Part shown: positions 6,092-7,319 of the stretch, one piece after another | Numbering within the stretch: the stretch's first letter is position 1 | Layout: every line of letters begins with the position of its first letter | Assembly: GCA_964383905.1 (NCBI GenBank) | Contig: CAYLJO010000279.1 | Location: 1-7,319, forward strand | Direction: 5' to 3' | DNA length: 7,319 nt | DNA from: CAYLJO01 sp964383905 | GTDB lineage: Bacteria; Acidobacteriota; Blastocatellia; Pyrinomonadales; Pyrinomonadaceae | Translations under genes and position numbers: made by a program | The notes under the pieces: model-generated | The model's input: the letters and a program-made list of their open reading frames with translations, nothing else | What the model was told of the DNA's origin: nothing | Database searches by the model: none

Positions 6092-7183
6092 ATGACCATC
6101 TATTGTGGCGTAGATTTCCATACCAGACAACAACTCATCAAGTGGTGCGATACAACCGATGGTGAGATCAAAGAACAACGGCTGTTCCACGATTCGCTTG
6201 CCGATGTCCGCGACTTCTATTCTCAGTTCAATGATCGGGTGCTCGTCGGCATTGAGGCGTGCGGTTACAGCGAATGGTTCGAGCGCCTACTTCAAGAGTT
6301 GGGTCACGATGTCTGGGTCGGCGACGCAACCGAGATACGGCGGCGCGCGCGCTCCCGACAAAAGACTGATCGGCGGGACGCCGAACTGCTCATCGACCTC
6401 TTACTCAAAGACGAGTTCCCGCGCATCAACCGTTTGTCCTTCGAGAGTCTCGAAGTCTTGCGCCGATTACGTTACCGCCATCGCCTCGTGCAGATGCGCA
6501 CCCGGATGCGCAACTCGCTGCAAGCTATCGCGCTTGGCTCCGGTATCGTCTTGAAATCGAAGCTGAGGACAAAGCGAGGACGCGCCAGGCTCAACGACTT
6601 GCCGCTCTCGCCAGTCCTGAGCCAACAACGCGCGGGCTGGTTGGAGATGATCGAAGAGGTCGAAAGACGAATAGCTGAGGTCGAGAAGGAGTTGGAGAAA
6701 GTAGCCATTGGCGATGAGCATGTGCAGCGGCTGCGGACACATCCCGGCATCGGGCTTTTGACCGGGTTGGCATTGGTTCACACGCTCTCTCCGGTAGAGC
6801 GCTTTGCCAACAGCCGCAAGGTCACGGCCTATGTCGGACTCGAACCGCGTGAGTATTCGTCAGGCGAAAGAAAACGGATGGGGCGAATCAGCAAAGCCGG
6901 CTCAAGAGTGTTGCGCTTCCTGCTGGTCGAAGCAGGCATCAAGGCGACGCGGGAAGATGCGGAACTCAAGAAGCTCTATTACCGAGTGATGCATCGGCGC
7001 GAGCAGGCACGGGCCAAAGTGGCGGTCGCACGCCATCTGCTGATCCACGCCTTTATCATGCTGAGAGACGGCATTGATTATCAAGAGTTCAAACTTCGCG
7101 GTGCTGAGAGACGGTCCAATGCTCGAACTATTCATAAGCCAGATGTGCCTGACCACCTGATTGAGCGACCGGCATCTGAGTAG
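6092..7183 (+). CDS. IS110-family DEDD transposase/recombinase
   Basis: This 363-residue protein is full length for the family. The N-terminal RuvC-like domain (DEDD_Tnp_IS110) shows D8 in CGVDFH, E55 in VGIEACGY, and D93 and D96 in KTDRRDAELL, which is the complete catalytic tetrad. A coiled-coil-like segment follows at about 184-206 (MIEEVERRIAEVEKELEK). The C-terminal Tnp_20 domain (about 210-300) has THPGIGLLTGLALV, then RKVTAYVGLEPREYSSG, then GRISKAGSRVLRFLLVEA. The SSG serines (256/257) match the conserved serine region that supplies the nucleophile in this family. The ATG at 6092 is preferred over the ATG at 6071 (seven residues longer) because AAGGAG lies 8 nt before it. It cuts and rejoins element and target DNA, in known members guided by a bridge RNA. 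No frameshift or missing catalytic residue was seen, so it may be active. Confidence 0.95.
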   Translation: MTIYCGVDFHTRQQLIKWCDTTDGEIKEQRLFHDSLADVRDFYSQFNDRVLVGIEACGYSEWFERLLQELGHDVWVGDATEIRRRARSRQKTDRRDAELLIDLLLKDEFPRINRLSFESLEVLRRLRYRHRLVQMRTRMRNSLQAIALGSGIVLKSKLRTKRGRARLNDLPLSPVLSQQRAGWLEMIEEVERRIAEVEKELEKVAIGDEHVQRLRTHPGIGLLTGLALVHTLSPVERFANSRKVTAYVGLEPREYSSGERKRMGRISKAGSRVLRFLLVEAGIKATREDAELKKLYYRVMHRREQARAKVAVARHLLIHAFIMLRDGIDYQEFKLRGAERRSNARTIHKPDVPDHLIERPASE

Positions 7184-7319
7184 AACTATATTCTCCTACT
7201 CTGCATGCGAATTACACCTCATGGGCTGATGGATGCCCGGATGGATGATTGAGCGCATCGCGATATTGCGACTCGAAGCTGAGGCAACAAGGCATCCGAA
7301 AGTAGCTTTAGTTTAGCAG
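7184..7319 (+). other. Non-coding 3' flank of the IS110 transposase, with repeats and pairing arms
   Basis: No gene was seen. The direct repeat GATGGATG occurs at 7228-7235 and 7240-7247, a 12-bp period. GGGC (7223-7226) can pair with GCCC (7235-7238). GGATGCC (7231-7237) is the reverse complement of GGCATCC (7291-7297). TCGC (7258-7261) can pair with GCGA (7268-7271). The right end of the element is likely here or just beyond the window. These arms may be part of the right-end structure. Confidence 0.4.

Larger units (their letters stand above)
5908..7319 (+). mobile_element. IS110-family insertion sequence (core certain, ends not resolved)
   Basis: The element is recognised from its DEDD transposase at 6092-7183 and the structured non-coding DNA before it. 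IS110 elements usually lack obvious terminal inverted repeats and often make no target duplication, so the ends cannot be read from one copy. The left limit given is where paired structure begins, and the right limit is the window edge. The longer 5' flank suits the IS110 group rather than IS1111, but the right flank is cut off. The element lies beyond the winged-helix gene and does not interrupt the efflux genes. Confidence 0.55.

Noticed and set aside
5939..6190. A minus-strand frame of 83 codons across the IS110 leader and transposase start
   Set aside because: It runs antisense through the structured leader and the start of a clear transposase, and its product is not recognisable.
7228..7247. 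GATGGATG repeat as a target-site duplication
   Set aside because: Both copies lie on the same side of the transposase, only 12 bp apart, and no matching copy was seen on the left. IS110 elements often make no duplication.
1..7319. tRNA, rRNA or CRISPR array
   Set aside because: No cloverleaf with a TTCRANY-type loop, no rRNA-like stretch and no regularly spaced repeat array was seen on either strand.

Overview
The window comes from a diderm (Gram-negative) bacterium of moderately high GC content. It encodes a three-part envelope-spanning efflux system, and secreted proteins with Sec-type signal peptides. The VCBS/FG-GAP-type secreted protein, the Pro/Ser/Thr-rich linkers and the weak Shine-Dalgarno usage would fit an acidobacterial-type genome. 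That taxonomic idea is a guess from style, not something the sequence proves.

Positions 1-5119 form a minus-strand block. Read in transcription order (right to left) it holds four genes. They are a secreted protein with two calcium-loop FG-GAP/VCBS-like motifs (5119-4433), a TolC-family outer-membrane channel (4202-2703), a membrane-fusion adaptor (2659-1211), and the N-terminal 388 residues of a heavy-metal RND pump of the CzcA/CusA type (1165 to the window edge). The last three are 43-45 bp apart and follow the C-B-A order of czc/cnr-type operons, so they should make one OMF-adaptor-pump complex exporting a metal cation from periplasm or cytoplasm to the outside. Which metal cannot be told, because the pump is cut off before its diagnostic membrane helix and binding residues. 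A strong interrupted dyad (4304-4334) lies upstream of the operon and is a candidate operator.

Positions 5120-5355 are a divergent intergenic region. It has a plausible sigma70-type promoter on each side and a 16-bp near-perfect palindrome (5259-5274). On the plus strand it drives a 91-residue protein (5356-5631) that looks like a small winged-helix DNA-binding protein, probably translated from an almost leaderless mRNA. It is the obvious candidate regulator of the leftward block, although it lacks the Cys/His clusters of metal sensors.

Positions 5632-7319 hold non-coding DNA and then an IS110-family element. Its 363-residue transposase has the complete DEDD RuvC-like site (D8, E55, D93, D96) and the C-terminal Tnp_20 domain with an SSG serine motif. 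The sequence just upstream of the transposase is highly structured. It contains a three-way junction whose closing stem pairs exactly with the transposase Shine-Dalgarno, preceded by further hairpins. This is the position where IS110-group elements encode their bridge RNA. The element's exact ends could not be fixed. This structured leader is the most interesting part of the window.
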